Shown here one piece after another: positions 17,072 to 27,902 of a DNA stretch of 50,154 nt. Each line of letters begins with the position of its first letter. Positions within the stretch are counted from its first letter, which is position 1. Where the stretch lies: assembly GCA_015066065.1 (NCBI GenBank), contig SVPB01000003.1, positions 1 through 50,154 on the forward strand, read 5' to 3'. The notes under the pieces are model-generated. The model saw only the letters and a program-made list of their open reading frames with translations. It was not told where the DNA came from and did no database searches. A program made the position numbers and the translations under genes. Source of the DNA: Oscillospiraceae bacterium (GTDB lineage Bacteria; Bacillota; Clostridia; Oscillospirales; Acutalibacteraceae).

Positions 17072-18910
17072 CTACCGAGAAAGTACCGAGAAAGACACCA
17101 GATTTTGATAGCCGATGAAGGAAGGCGTGCGTGTGTAGATCGGCTCTTCCAGCTGGGCGATACGGTCAATGTGCCCTTCCAGATATGCTTCAATAGTGCG
17201 TTGGGCGCTGCGCAGACGTTCCTTGATACCGCCATTGCGCAGATCCACTACATCAAAGCCGAAGGGCTTGTTGTCGTGATGCCACTCGGCACGATGGGCT
17301 TCGTGATAGGCCTCCAGAGCCTCCAGCGTGGCAGGAATACGCTCTTCGGCGATGGTGCGCAGCGTGTCCCTGTCGCCCGTGTCATAGGCCTGACGGATAT
17401 CCTTGGATAAGGTAGCCTTCAGACTCAGCAGACGGCACAAAGCACGGCTGGTACGGAAAATATACTCAAACTGTCCGCCATCCGCCTGTTCCAGACGGCG
17501 TGCCTTCTCTGCGTATTCCTCGGTGTATTCCGGCAGAATGTGAGGATCCATAATGCCGTGAAGGGGATCGTTGTAAAACAGATGGAAGGATTCCAGATGA
17601 GCCTCGTACTGTAGGTTGACACCGGAGATCCGGTTTGGCTCATCCAACAGCAGGAAGGTATCAAAGGGCAGATGGAAGGTCTCTTCAAACCGTTCCTTTA
17701 CCCAATCCCGATCCTCGCCTTTAGCATAGCAGTATTCTGCGTACTGCTGCAGGGTGGTCATGACCGAGAAGTGGGAACACAAGGCGCCATGATCGCCCCA
17801 GGCGGTGGCGATGACCAGGGGGAGTCGATCCTCCCGGCACAGCGGCAGCTGCACGTCGTTAGCGCCAAGGGAGTAATAGTTGCGAGGAGCAAGGCTCGCC
17901 CACTTCCATGCGCCACCGGCAAACGCCACCGGCCTCCCCAGCTTGTGGTGACAATCCAGCATATGACGCACCATTTTTTTATCGTAATTGTAGTAATCCC
18001 AGTATACGGTGGTCACGCCCTCCGGCACCATCTCCACCACGTGCTGGGGGATCTCTCCCTCATCGGTGTAGTACCAGGGGAATCCGGAGGTGCGGAAGAA
18101 CATATCGCTCCAGATCATGGGAGCAAAGTCGTACTCCTGACACATGCCAACGACCTTGTTAAGGTGTTCTAAGAAAATCTCGGCGCTGGGGCGGTAGCCG
18201 TGCTGTGTCAGATAGGCTCCCCGACCGATGCCGTGCGCCTCGTCCATGCCGATGTGGATGCGCTTGGAACGAAAACACTCTCGACAGGTACGCAGCATGG
18301 CGTCGATCAGCTGATACGTACCGTCAGCACCCACCAGCAGGATGTGCTCGTCTTCCTTGATACCGTTAAAGTCCGGCCACTTGAGGGCGGCGGTCAGATG
18401 CCCCAGCACCTGGATGCAGGGGATGACCTCAATGCCGTAAGAGGCGGCATAGTCGTCGATCTCTTTGAGTTCAGCATGGCTGTACCGGCCGCGCATATGG
18501 CCAAAGGCCGGGTACTCCGGGATCTCGTAGGTGTCCTCGGTGTACAGCATAAAGGCGGTAAATCCCATCAACGCCAGATAACGGATCATCCGCTTGGCGG
18601 CATCCATATGCAGTACGGCATTACGGGAACAGTCACTCATCAGACACAGATCCTCGTGAGCCGGGCGCTCTGCGTAGGTGCCGTCCTTTCCCACGTGGGA
18701 GGGGAGCATGGTCAGTAAACGGAAGAATTCGGGAATTTTATGGTAGGATAACGTGATGTCATCACCGTTCACCACCAGCTCAGGGCCGTTCTCGTTCTGC
18801 CGGACGGTGACCGGAATGCCGTCCTCGCCTACGGAAAACGAGAGCAAGGGGAGTATATCCTCCAGCGGTTGCTTAAGGGCAGTCGGAAGATTAACAAAGG
18901 TGATTTTCAT
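17072..18910 (-). CDS. Glycoside hydrolase family 20 beta-N-acetylhexosaminidase-like protein
   Basis: GFTAFMLYTEDTYEIPEYPAFGHMRGRYSHAELKEIDDYAASYGIEVIPCIQVLGHL and RIHIGMDEAHGIGRG motifs. Confidence 0.85.
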   Translation of the reverse strand: MKITFVNLPTALKQPLEDILPLLSFSVGEDGIPVTVRQNENGPELVVNGDDITLSYHKIPEFFRLLTMLPSHVGKDGTYAERPAHEDLCLMSDCSRNAVLHMDAAKRMIRYLALMGFTAFMLYTEDTYEIPEYPAFGHMRGRYSHAELKEIDDYAASYGIEVIPCIQVLGHLTAALKWPDFNGIKEDEHILLVGADGTYQLIDAMLRTCRECFRSKRIHIGMDEAHGIGRGAYLTQHGYRPSAEIFLEHLNKVVGMCQEYDFAPMIWSDMFFRTSGFPWYYTDEGEIPQHVVEMVPEGVTTVYWDYYNYDKKMVRHMLDCHHKLGRPVAFAGGAWKWASLAPRNYYSLGANDVQLPLCREDRLPLVIATAWGDHGALCSHFSVMTTLQQYAEYCYAKGEDRDWVKERFEETFHLPFDTFLLLDEPNRISGVNLQYEAHLESFHLFYNDPLHGIMDPHILPEYTEEYAEKARRLEQADGGQFEYIFRTSRALCRLLSLKATLSKDIRQAYDTGDRDTLRTIAEERIPATLEALEAYHEAHRAEWHHDNKPFGFDVVDLRNGGIKERLRSAQRTIEAYLEGHIDRIAQLEEPIYTRTPSFIGYQNLVSFSVLSR

Positions 18911-19075
18911 AAGGTCATACCTCCTGACGGTGGGTGTTTTATTGCCGCCATTATAGCATATCCTTTATGGTGAAACAAGGTACAATTGTATGAAAAAATA
19001 TTCAAAATCGTTTAATATGGCCCGTTTCCCTACTTTAAAGACGAAAAGACCGCTGCGGCGGTCTTTTCGTTTAGC

Positions 19076-20038
19076 TTAGATAGAAATTTCTGCAGCCATG
19101 CGGAAGGCGTCCATGTCAAAGGGCTTTTTCATCTCCAGCGCTTCGGTGATATCGTAGTCACACAGCACGCTGTTGCGGATGGCGACCACGCGCTCGCTCT
19201 TGCCCTCCTCCAGCAGATGCACCGCATAGTGCCCCATGCGGCTGGCCAGAATACGGTCGCGGGCCGAAGGAGTTCCACCGCGCTGTACGTGCCCCAGTAC
19301 GGTGGCACGGGCCTCCACACCGGTGGCCTCCTCGATCTTTTTGGCCAGCTCGTCCACGTGGCCAACACCTTCGGCCACGATAATGATGAAGTGCTGTTTG
19401 CCGGTTTTGGCAATTTCCTTCATCCGTTCCACCACATCTCGCTGGAAATCGTATTCCACCTCAGGCACCAGAATGCTGGTAGCACCAACGGCGATGCCGG
19501 CGTTCATGGCCAACCAGCCAGCGTGACGTCCCATAACCTCTACCACGCTGCAACGGTCGTGAGATTGGGAGGTATCACGCAGACGATCCACCATCTCTAC
19601 CACCGTATTGGTGGCAGTATCATAGCCGATGGTCTCGTCACAGCACCCGATATCGTTATCGATGGTACCGGGGATAGCAATACAGGGGATGCCCCGGGCG
19701 GTCAGGTCACGGGCGCCACGGAAGGAACCGTCGCCGCCAATGACGATGACCCCATCAATGCCGTGACGGCGGCAGGTGTCGACTGCCTTTTGCATGCCCT
19801 CTTCGGTACGGAACTCGGGGCTGCGGGCGGTGTACAGCACCGTGCCGCCGCGATGGATGATATCCGATACCGTGCGCAGGGTCATGGGGATAAGCTCGTC
19901 GTGAATCAGACCGTTATAGCCGCGCACCGAGCCAAACACTTCTATGCCTTCGTGCAGTGCAGAGCGTACCACAGCACGCACAGCCGCATTCATGCCCGGA
20001 GCGTCTCCGCCACTGGTCACAACAGCAATTTTTTTCAT
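19076..20038 (-). CDS. pfkA: ATP-dependent 6-phosphofructokinase
   Basis: IAVVTSGGDAPGMNAAVRAVVR...GGDGSFRGA...GTIDNDIGCCDETIGYDTA...EVMGRHAGWLA. Confidence 0.97.
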   Translation of the reverse strand: MKKIAVVTSGGDAPGMNAAVRAVVRSALHEGIEVFGSVRGYNGLIHDELIPMTLRTVSDIIHRGGTVLYTARSPEFRTEEGMQKAVDTCRRHGIDGVIVIGGDGSFRGARDLTARGIPCIAIPGTIDNDIGCCDETIGYDTATNTVVEMVDRLRDTSQSHDRCSVVEVMGRHAGWLAMNAGIAVGATSILVPEVEYDFQRDVVERMKEIAKTGKQHFIIIVAEGVGHVDELAKKIEEATGVEARATVLGHVQRGGTPSARDRILASRMGHYAVHLLEEGKSERVVAIRNSVLCDYDITEALEMKKPFDMDAFRMAAEISI

Positions 20039-20322
20039 AGGGCAGTCTCTCCTTACTACTTGGTAACGGGTGTATAGGCTTGTTCCTATATTACCCCATT
20101 TTTACCCTTATATTTTATCCTCCAACACCCGCAATGACAATGGATTTTTTTACCTGACAGATGGATTTTTGTTGCATTCTGTCGTATCTTTGTGATAACA
20201 TTTCGAGAAAAATATGATAAAATTGTCCAAAAAATCTTTACAATTCATATGTTTTTTAGTATAATAATATCATAAATAAGGGCGTAACGCCGTATAATAC
20301 ACCACGCAAGGAGGTTTTTTAT

Positions 20323-20946
20323 ATGAAAAAAGGGACCATCATCACCATTGGCCGGCAATGTGGCAGCGGCGGTCATGAGGTGGGTAAAAAATTGGCCGCC
20401 AAGCTGGGGGTTCCTTTCTATGATAAGGAGCTGTTGCGCCTGGCCGCTGAGCAAAGCGGTCTGGCGCCGGAAAACTTTGATATGTACGATGAGGTGCCTA
20501 CCAGCAGCTTGCTGTATTCCCTATCCCTGGGTAACTATGGTATGGCTATGGGCCAGTATGATATGCCCATCCATCAGAAGATCTTTCTGGCGCAGTTTGA
20601 CACCATCCAGAAGCTGGCAGACAAGGGGGAGAGCTGCGTGATCATCGGCCGTTGTGCGGACTATGCGCTGGCCAAACGAGAGCAGGTCATCAACGTGTTT
20701 TTGCGCGCTGATCCCAAGGCAAGGGTGGAGCGCTTGGTACAGCAGTATGCCGACCTTAATGCCAAAAAAGCGGCGGATCAGATGGTTAAAACCGACAAGC
20801 GCCGGGCGGCCTATCACAACTTCTACGCCGATACCCGGTGGGGGAGCCCGGACAGCTACGACCTGATGATCGATTGCCTTAAGACCGGCATTGACGAGAC
20901 GGTGGAGCTGTTGGCGACTTACGCCGCCTTGCGATTCCCCGATTGA
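20323..20946 (+). CDS. Cytidylate kinase-like family protein
   Basis: TIGRQCGSGGHEVGKKLAAKLGVPFYDKELL...CVIIGRCADYAL...YADTRWGSPDSYDLMIDC. Confidence 0.9.
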   Translation: MKKGTIITIGRQCGSGGHEVGKKLAAKLGVPFYDKELLRLAAEQSGLAPENFDMYDEVPTSSLLYSLSLGNYGMAMGQYDMPIHQKIFLAQFDTIQKLADKGESCVIIGRCADYALAKREQVINVFLRADPKARVERLVQQYADLNAKKAADQMVKTDKRRAAYHNFYADTRWGSPDSYDLMIDCLKTGIDETVELLATYAALRFPD

Positions 20947-21003
20947 TAGAGAGTCATAAAAAGCCCTCCTGCGGCATTGCCGCAGGAGGGCTTTTGGTGT
21001 GCG

Positions 21004-21855
21004 TTACAGCCCGTTCTGCATCCGGGCGGCGGTGATGGTGTTTTTGAGCAGCATGGCGATGGTCATAGGGCCGACACCGCCGGGTACCGGGGTGATGGCG
21101 CCGGCAATGGGTTCCACGGCGGCGTAGTCAACGTCACCGCAGAGCTTACCGTTCTCATCTCTGTCCATTCCCACATCGATGACCACGGCGCCGGGCTTGA
21201 CCATGTCTGCTGTGACAAATTTGGGCTTGCCTACAGCGGCTACCAAAATATCCGCCCGTCGGCAGATGTCCGCCAGCCCCTTAGTACGAGAGTGGCAGAT
21301 GGTCACGGTACCGTTCTCGTGCAGCAGGAGCATGGCCATGGGCTTACCCACGATATTGCTGCGGCCGATGACCACGCATTCTTTCCCCTCCACCGTCACA
21401 CCGGCACGGTGGATAAGCTCCATCACACCGGCAGGGGTGCAGGGGAGGAACCGATGGTCACCGATCATGATATGTCCCACGTTGGCGGCATGAAACGCAT
21501 CCACATCCTTGTCAGGAGAGATGGCGGCAATGACCGCCTTGTCGTCCAGATGCCGCGGCAGAGGCAGTTGGCAAAGAATACCGTGAATATCGGTACGGGC
21601 ATTAAGCTCCTCTACCTTGGCCAGCAGTTCTTCTTGGGTGGTTGTGGCAGGCATATTGATCTGCTCTGCATACAGGCCGGCTTCGAGGCAGGCCTTTTGC
21701 TTGTTGCGCACGTAGGTGCAGGAGGCCGGATCCTCACCCACCAGGATCACCGCCAGACCGGGAGTGACCCCTTGGACGGTCAATGCCGCGGCTTCGGCGG
21801 CTACTTCAGCTCGGATGACAGCGGCAATGGCTTTGCCGTCAATGATGTTCGCCAT
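21004..21855 (-). CDS. folD: Bifunctional methylenetetrahydrofolate dehydrogenase/cyclohydrolase
   Basis: [22 protein letters not shown]...[13 protein letters not shown]...[18 protein letters not shown]...[18 protein letters not shown]. Confidence 0.97.
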   Translation of the reverse strand: MANIIDGKAIAAVIRAEVAAEAAALTVQGVTPGLAVILVGEDPASCTYVRNKQKACLEAGLYAEQINMPATTTQEELLAKVEELNARTDIHGILCQLPLPRHLDDKAVIAAISPDKDVDAFHAANVGHIMIGDHRFLPCTPAGVMELIHRAGVTVEGKECVVIGRSNIVGKPMAMLLLHENGTVTICHSRTKGLADICRRADILVAAVGKPKFVTADMVKPGAVVIDVGMDRDENGKLCGDVDYAAVEPIAGAITPVPGGVGPMTIAMLLKNTITAARMQNGL

Positions 21856-21858
21856 TGT

Positions 21859-22863
21859 TTATTCCTCCTTTTTGTCCTCTTGCCCGGCTTCGACGGGTTC
21901 ACTCTCATCCTCTTGGACCGATTCGGTGGTCGTCGTTTCTTCTTCGTGATCCAATCCGCTGATGATGCTCTTCTTGAGATCAGGCACCTCATCCCCCTGC
22001 TCCAGCACCAGCTCTTTGGGCAGTGCGTTTTGACGCCGCCACAGGATAAAGGGCAGTATCACACCCAGCAGAATGGCCAGGACGGCTACCAGCTGAGAGG
22101 TGCGCATGGTACCGGCCATGAGGCTGTCGGTGCGCAGGCCTTCGATGAAGAAGCGACCGGCACCGTACCATACCAAGTATCCGCAGAAGATCTGTCCTTT
22201 AAACTTATATAGCCGTTTGGACAGGATATGTAACAGCACAAATCCCAGGATGCACCACAGCGATTCGTACAGGAAGGTGGGATGCACCGGTTGCATAACG
22301 TCGTAATACTCGTGAGCGTGGGTCCCTTCCTGAATGATGTCACCGGTCATACCCCAAGGCAGGGTGGTGTTGCTGCCGAAGGCTTCCTGGTTGAAAAAGT
22401 TGCCCCAGCGCCCCACCGCTTGACCGATGAGGAAGCCCAGCGAGGCCAGGTCGGCCATGGCAAAGAAGGAGAGCTTGCACAGCTTGCACATAAGGATGCC
22501 GGTGAGGAAGGCGGCAATGATACCGCCATAGATACCCAGGCCACCCTTCCACACCTGCAGGATGGTGATGGGATTATCCAGATACATCTGCAGATCCGGA
22601 CTGAACAGAATAAAGTACAGCCGGGCACCCACAAAGCCCATAAGGGTGCAGACAAGCACGGCATCGATCATCTTATCCGGATTGACCCCGAAGTGACCGG
22701 CCCGGCGAATGCCGTAGATGACCGCCAGTAAAAAGCCGATGGCGATGAGTACTCCGTACCATTTGATTTGAAGCCCAAACAAGGAAAACCCTTCGCTGAT
22801 GTTGAATTGCCAGTCAAGGGAAGGGAAGGCGATCCAATGAGAGGCTGTTGATAAAAGTGGCAT
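21859..22863 (-). CDS. lgt: Prolipoprotein diacylglyceryl transferase
   Basis: GVLIAIGFLLAVIYGIRRAGHFG...GARLYFILF...GGLGIYGGIIAAF...GRWGNFFNQEAFGSNT. Confidence 0.96.
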   Translation of the reverse strand: MPLLSTASHWIAFPSLDWQFNISEGFSLFGLQIKWYGVLIAIGFLLAVIYGIRRAGHFGVNPDKMIDAVLVCTLMGFVGARLYFILFSPDLQMYLDNPITILQVWKGGLGIYGGIIAAFLTGILMCKLCKLSFFAMADLASLGFLIGQAVGRWGNFFNQEAFGSNTTLPWGMTGDIIQEGTHAHEYYDVMQPVHPTFLYESLWCILGFVLLHILSKRLYKFKGQIFCGYLVWYGAGRFFIEGLRTDSLMAGTMRTSQLVAVLAILLGVILPFILWRRQNALPKELVLEQGDEVPDLKKSIISGLDHEEETTTTESVQEDESEPVEAGQEDKKEE

Positions 22864-22891
22864 AATCTTTCGTCCTTTCTATGTACCTCGG

Positions 22892-24154
22892 TCATTGGGG
22901 GACAATGACCGATAAGGTGCGATGTTCGGTAGGGATGCGCCGACGGATCTGCTCTGTCAGCTCTTGCGCTGTCAGGGTGGCGATGGCGTCCAGCTCCCCC
23001 AGAGGGGGGATGCCGTCCAGGACGTTGCTGAGCAGCATTTCACCGCAGGTGGTAGCATCATCCAGTTCAGCCAGCAGACGGCCGTATATCGCCCGTCGTA
23101 CCTCTTCCATGCGCTGTTCGTCCACCCCGTCTGTTTGCAGACGGGTAAGCTCCGCACAGATAGCCGCCTCAACCGCATCCGGATCGGCGGATTCTCCTCC
23201 AAACAGCCAGACGCCGTAGCCCGGGCCGTTGAAATACTCGGTACCAAACTGGTCGTTAATGAGCTGTTTCTCCATTAATTCGCTGTAAAGGTCAGAGCCT
23301 TTACCAGCTACCAACTCCAGGATCAGCAAGGCACCGGCAACGGTGGCGGCGCTGGGCTGTACCACCGGCTCCTTCAAACCCAGATAGAACAGCGGTGCCG
23401 CTACCGGCATGGCTTCTTCCACCCGGGCTTTAAGCACGGTATTCGGTTCATCCACGGTGAAGGGAGCCGGGAGGATATCCGGGGCCGGCTTCAAATGACG
23501 ATCGGCGGCGGCCATTACCTCCTCGGGGGTGATCTTACCGGCGACCACCAGCACCATATTGTGCAGGTTGTAGTACTGCTCATAGCAGCGATACAGCAGG
23601 CGGTCGGTGATATGGGAGATGGATTCCACCGTACCGGCAATGTCGATGCGCACCGGATGGGTGTGGTACATCCCTTGCAGGAGGTTAAACAGCACCCCTC
23701 GTCCGGGATCGTCCTCGCACATGCGGATCTCCTGACCGATGATGCCTTGCTCCTTCTGTACCGTCTCGGGGGTAAAGTAGGGCTTTTGCACAAAGTCCAG
23801 CAGGATATCCAAGGAGGCCACCACATTGTCGGTGGCCTGGAACAGATATGCGGTGCGTTCAAAGCTGGTGTAGGCGTTGGCGGAGGCACCGGTGGCGGCA
23901 AACAGCCGGAAGGCGTCGCCTTCTTCGCTTTCAAACAGCTTGTGTTCCAGATAGTGGGCGATGCCGGCCGGTACCTCCTCGGTGCCGCCGTTGGGGGTGG
24001 GGAGGGTGTTGTACACCGACCCATACCGGGTGGCAAACACAGCGTAAGCGGAACAGGCCCCTTCTTGCGGCCATACCAGAATATCCAGGCCGGAAGGATG
24101 GGTGGTGCGGTAGATGGTATCCCCGGTCAGGGGATGGGTCATGGTTTGCATCAT
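22892..24154 (-). CDS. M16 family zinc peptidase (YmfH-like)
   Basis: GIAHYLEHKLFESEEGDAFRLFAATGASANAYTSFERTAYLF; HxxEH motif. Confidence 0.92.
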   Translation of the reverse strand: MMQTMTHPLTGDTIYRTTHPSGLDILVWPQEGACSAYAVFATRYGSVYNTLPTPNGGTEEVPAGIAHYLEHKLFESEEGDAFRLFAATGASANAYTSFERTAYLFQATDNVVASLDILLDFVQKPYFTPETVQKEQGIIGQEIRMCEDDPGRGVLFNLLQGMYHTHPVRIDIAGTVESISHITDRLLYRCYEQYYNLHNMVLVVAGKITPEEVMAAADRHLKPAPDILPAPFTVDEPNTVLKARVEEAMPVAAPLFYLGLKEPVVQPSAATVAGALLILELVAGKGSDLYSELMEKQLINDQFGTEYFNGPGYGVWLFGGESADPDAVEAAICAELTRLQTDGVDEQRMEEVRRAIYGRLLAELDDATTCGEMLLSNVLDGIPPLGELDAIATLTAQELTEQIRRRIPTEHRTLSVIVPQ

Positions 24155-25431
24155 ACGGTGGCCTCCTCATCCTCAGGGTGTAGCAGATAGACGCTGTCCA
24201 GATGCACCGTCCGGGCAGCACGGCAGACCTCGTCACGGGTCACGGCCGCCAGGGCAGCTACCGTATCCTTCGGGGTGGTATAGCGATCGTAGAGGGTCTG
24301 GGAAAGGTACCAAGCCTCCCGATCAGCCGGCGTTTCATCCATGGCGGCAAATCGCTGGATAAGACTGCGTCGGGCATCCTCCAGCTCGTCATCGGTAAAA
24401 ATGCCTTCCCGGATGGCCTCCAGCTGCCGCAGTATTTCATCCTTGGTACGTCCGGCATCGGCTGTCTCCACACCGCTGTCAATGAGCATAACACCGTGGA
24501 AACGGTCATAGGTGGAGGCGCAGTAGTAGCACAGGCTTTTTTCTTCCCGTACGTGCCGGAACAGCAGGGAGGAGGGGCACCCACCCAGCAGGGTGTTCAT
24601 CAGCCGGGCGGCCATGACCGGGCCATGCGGTTCGGTAGCGGCAATGCGCAGTCCCAGCACCAGCTTGGCTTGCTTTAACGGCATTTTCTCGGTCAGACGG
24701 TCCTCTTTAAAGGTAAATGCATCGGCAGGCTTCGGCTTGACCACACGCCGGGGAGGCAGGGCGGCAAACCGCTGCCGGATGGCATCCGCCAGCGCAGCGC
24801 CGTCCCCTTCGTCCTGGTAGATGAAATGAATGCGAGCAGTAGCCAGCAGGGTGTCCAGCGCTTGTACCGCATCACGGGGTGTTAGAGCAGACACGGTATC
24901 AACCGTGCCGCAGGGATTGACACTGTAGGGGTCGTTGGGGCAAAGCAAGCGTTCGCACTGATGACGGGCATACTGACGCTTATTGTTGATCTCCGCATGC
25001 AGACGCTCCAGCAGGATGCGCTTTTCCTGCGCAAAGTCCGCTTCCCGGAATGCGCCGTTTTCCTGCATGGGGTCCAACAGCAGATCCAGCAACAGCCGGG
25101 CGGCCTGCTGTGCCAGATTCTCCTTGTGCAGGGTGTACTGTTGCCGCAGATAGCTGATGGAGAGGCAGATGACCTGCCATTGCCCCAGCCGCAGGGTGTC
25201 CGCCTGAACGGTAGCGCCGTATAAGCTATCCAGCCGCCGGTTAAAGGCGGTGACGGTGGGGTATTCCCGACAGCAACGGGTCAACAGCCCCGGCAGGATG
25301 GCGTACTGGGCGGCGGTGGCTTCACGCAGAGGCACCGCCAGCACGGCGGCCAATCGCCCGGTACGGAATCCGCCGTCCGGCAGATGAAGCAGGGTGATAT
25401 CCTGCGGCAGTTGCATGACATTTGGTTGCAT
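24151..25431 (-). CDS. M16-like peptidase (YmfF-like)
   Basis: LPGLLTRCCREYPTVTAFNRRLDSLYGATVQ...LNTLLGGCPSSLLFRHVREEKSLCYYCAS; 4-nt overlap with partner. Confidence 0.9.
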   Translation of the reverse strand: MQPNVMQLPQDITLLHLPDGGFRTGRLAAVLAVPLREATAAQYAILPGLLTRCCREYPTVTAFNRRLDSLYGATVQADTLRLGQWQVICLSISYLRQQYTLHKENLAQQAARLLLDLLLDPMQENGAFREADFAQEKRILLERLHAEINNKRQYARHQCERLLCPNDPYSVNPCGTVDTVSALTPRDAVQALDTLLATARIHFIYQDEGDGAALADAIRQRFAALPPRRVVKPKPADAFTFKEDRLTEKMPLKQAKLVLGLRIAATEPHGPVMAARLMNTLLGGCPSSLLFRHVREEKSLCYYCASTYDRFHGVMLIDSGVETADAGRTKDEILRQLEAIREGIFTDDELEDARRSLIQRFAAMDETPADREAWYLSQTLYDRYTTPKDTVAALAAVTRDEVCRAARTVHLDSVYLLHPEDEEATV

Positions 25432-25482
25432 AGTTTATCTCCTTATATATGGATAGGGTTAGTTTTTACCGTGGTGGCCGAT

Positions 25483-26190
25483 TTATGCCTTCAGCATAGC
25501 CACGGTGATATCCCCGGCCAACTGTCCGGCATAGACCTCCAGCTCGTCAAAGGATACATTAGCTTGATGCTCCGCCAGATCGGAGATCACCCGCAGGATG
25601 GCAAAGGGAACGCCGTTAGCACAGGCGGTTTGAGCGATGGCGGCGCCTTCCATCTCGGTAGCGGCGGCGTCAAACTGCCGGATAATATGGGCTTTTAAAT
25701 CGCTGTCGTCCACAAAAATATCGCCGGAGGCGATGGTGCCGGTGATGGCTTTGCTGCCGGCCGGCAACACCTGCTCGGCGGCCGCCAAAGCCAGATGGCA
25801 CAAGGCCTTGTCCGCTTCAAAGACGGTGGGACGGCTGTCGTCCTCGCCGTGCATATACCCGGGTGCGTGCCCGAAGGCGGTCAGGTCAAAGTCGTGCTGT
25901 ACCGCGCCGGTGGCAACCACCAGGTCCTTGACGGCCAGCCGGGTATCCAGTCCGCCGGCCATACCGGTGTTGATGAGCGCCGTTACCCCAAAACGATCGA
26001 CGAGCATCTGGGCGGTGATGGCGGCGGCTACCTTACCGATGCCACTCTTGACCACCACGACATGTTGACCGGCCAGCTTTCCTTGCGTAAATAGTCGTCC
26101 GGCCACTTCCACCGGTCGGGTATCGGTCATACGGGCAATGAGGTTCTGCACCTCGGAATCCATGGCACCGATGATACCGTAGATCGCCAT
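25483..26190 (-). CDS. mtnN: 5'-methylthioadenosine/S-adenosylhomocysteine nucleosidase
   Basis: MAIYGIIGAMDSEVQNLIARM...VVVVKSGIGKVAAAITAQMLVDRFGVTALINTGMAGG...EMEGAAIAQTA. Confidence 0.95.
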   Translation of the reverse strand: MAIYGIIGAMDSEVQNLIARMTDTRPVEVAGRLFTQGKLAGQHVVVVKSGIGKVAAAITAQMLVDRFGVTALINTGMAGGLDTRLAVKDLVVATGAVQHDFDLTAFGHAPGYMHGEDDSRPTVFEADKALCHLALAAAEQVLPAGSKAITGTIASGDIFVDDSDLKAHIIRQFDAAATEMEGAAIAQTACANGVPFAILRVISDLAEHQANVSFDELEVYAGQLAGDITVAMLKA

Positions 26191-26341
26191 AGAGACCACC
26201 TTCCTTCCGCATAAGTGTTGATCACCATGTATCGTACCATATTTTTCAAAGAAGTGCAACGGTTTTTCGCAGATGACTTGCACCAAAGTACAATATGTGA
26301 TACAATAAAAAATAAGATTAACGAAGGAAGGGGAGGTTTCC

Positions 26342-27337
26342 GTGCCCAAAAAGCCACATCAGAAGCAGAAGCTACTGCATCTCTTGGATATCTTACAGCG
26401 TGAGACAGACGAAGAACATCCCTTGACTTTGGAACAGCTGCGCCAGGCATTGGCCGCCCGGGGCATTGAGGCGGAACGTAAAAGCCTCTATGACGATCTG
26501 GAACAGCTGCGGCTGTACGGCGCCGACGTGCTGACGGTACGGGATCGCACCGTGCGGTATTACATCGGCGCCCGGGATTTTGATCTGCCGGAATTACGGC
26601 TGTTGGTGGATGCGGTGCAATCCTCCCGGTTTATCACCGTGCGCAAAAGCCGCGATCTCATCGGCAAGCTGGAGACCTTGTGCAGCCGCCATCAGGCGGT
26701 GCTTTTACAGCGGCAGTTGCTGGTCACCGGCCGCATCAAGACCATGAACGAGAGCATTTACTATAACGTGGATGCTCTGCAGGAGGCGGTGGCCGCCGAT
26801 CGACAGATCACCTTTCAGTATTTTGAGTGGACGATGGGAAAGGAACGCCATCTGCGCCGGGAAGGTGCCCGTTATTTGGTCAGCCCGTGGGCGCTGACTT
26901 GGGATGATGAAAACTATTATCTCATCGGATACGAGGAGGATCGACAGATGATCCGCCATTATCGGGTAGATCGGATGCTGCATATCGAGGTGACGGATCA
27001 TCCCCGGAAAGGGGCGGAAGCCTTTGAGGCGCTGGATACGGCGGTGTACGCCCGCAAGACCTTCGGCATGTTCTCCGGACAGGAGGTGCCGGTGGCGTTG
27101 CATTGCGCCCCTTGGATGGCCGGCGTGATTATCGACCGATTTGGGCAGGATGTCATCATGTATCCCGACGGCGACGGCTTTCGCGTCCGGGTGCCGGTGA
27201 CGGTCAGTCCTTTGTTTTTTGCCTGGTTAGCCGGATTTGGCGCCGATGTAACGGTGCTGGAGCCGGCTGATGTGGCGGAGGAATACCGGAACCATTTGCG
27301 TACCATATTGGCGTCTTACGATGTGGGTGAGGTGTGA
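26342..27337 (+). CDS. WYL-domain transcriptional regulator
   Basis: N-terminal HTH followed by WYL domain (RYLVSPWALTWDDENYYLIGYEEDRQMIRHYRVDRM). Confidence 0.9.
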   Translation: MPKKPHQKQKLLHLLDILQRETDEEHPLTLEQLRQALAARGIEAERKSLYDDLEQLRLYGADVLTVRDRTVRYYIGARDFDLPELRLLVDAVQSSRFITVRKSRDLIGKLETLCSRHQAVLLQRQLLVTGRIKTMNESIYYNVDALQEAVAADRQITFQYFEWTMGKERHLRREGARYLVSPWALTWDDENYYLIGYEEDRQMIRHYRVDRMLHIEVTDHPRKGAEAFEALDTAVYARKTFGMFSGQEVPVALHCAPWMAGVIIDRFGQDVIMYPDGDGFRVRVPVTVSPLFFAWLAGFGADVTVLEPADVAEEYRNHLRTILASYDVGEV

Positions 27338-27338
27338 T

Positions 27339-27857
27339 ATGGAGTACACCCTTATCCGTTCCTCTCGTCGCACGCTATCGCTGGAAATTGCTCCGGATTT
27401 GACGGTGCTTGTGCGTGCTCCGCATCTCTGTGGAAAGGGACGTATCGACCGCTTTGTGGAGGCCCATCGGGATTGGATTGACCGGCATATGGCAGCGGCG
27501 CAACGCCGCCAAAAGGCACAGCAGGCACGTCAGGTGTCAGCGGAAGAGGAGGCTCGCCTGCGCTGCTTGGCGCAGGCGTATATTCCTCAACGGGTGGCCG
27601 TCTTTGCCCGGCAGATGGCGGTTGCCCCTGCCGGCGTGCGGATCACATCGGCGCAGAAGCGCTTTGGCAGCTGCAGCGGGAAGAATAGCCTGTGCTTTTC
27701 CTGGCGACTGATGCAGTACCCACCGGAGGCGGTGGATTATGTGGTGGTACACGAGCTGGCGCACGTGATTCACCATGATCACAGTGCCGCTTTTTGGGCG
27801 CTGGTGGAGAAGCACATGCCGGATTATCGACAGCGCCAAGACCTGTTACGGGACTAA
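27339..27857 (+). CDS. YgjP/SprT-like zinc metallopeptidase (DUF45)
   Basis: KRFGSCSGKNSLCFSWRLMQYPPEAVDYVVVHELAHVIHHDHSAAFWALVEKHMPDYRQRQDLL. Confidence 0.92.
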   Translation: MEYTLIRSSRRTLSLEIAPDLTVLVRAPHLCGKGRIDRFVEAHRDWIDRHMAAAQRRQKAQQARQVSAEEEARLRCLAQAYIPQRVAVFARQMAVAPAGVRITSAQKRFGSCSGKNSLCFSWRLMQYPPEAVDYVVVHELAHVIHHDHSAAFWALVEKHMPDYRQRQDLLRD

Positions 27858-27902
27858 GTATACGACGGATATGTGTTAACTGCGTGAAATGAGGTGAACG
27901 GA

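Noticed and set aside
20977-22212. 411-aa plus-strand ORF
   Set aside because: Antisense to folD and lgt; composition typical of a shadow frame.
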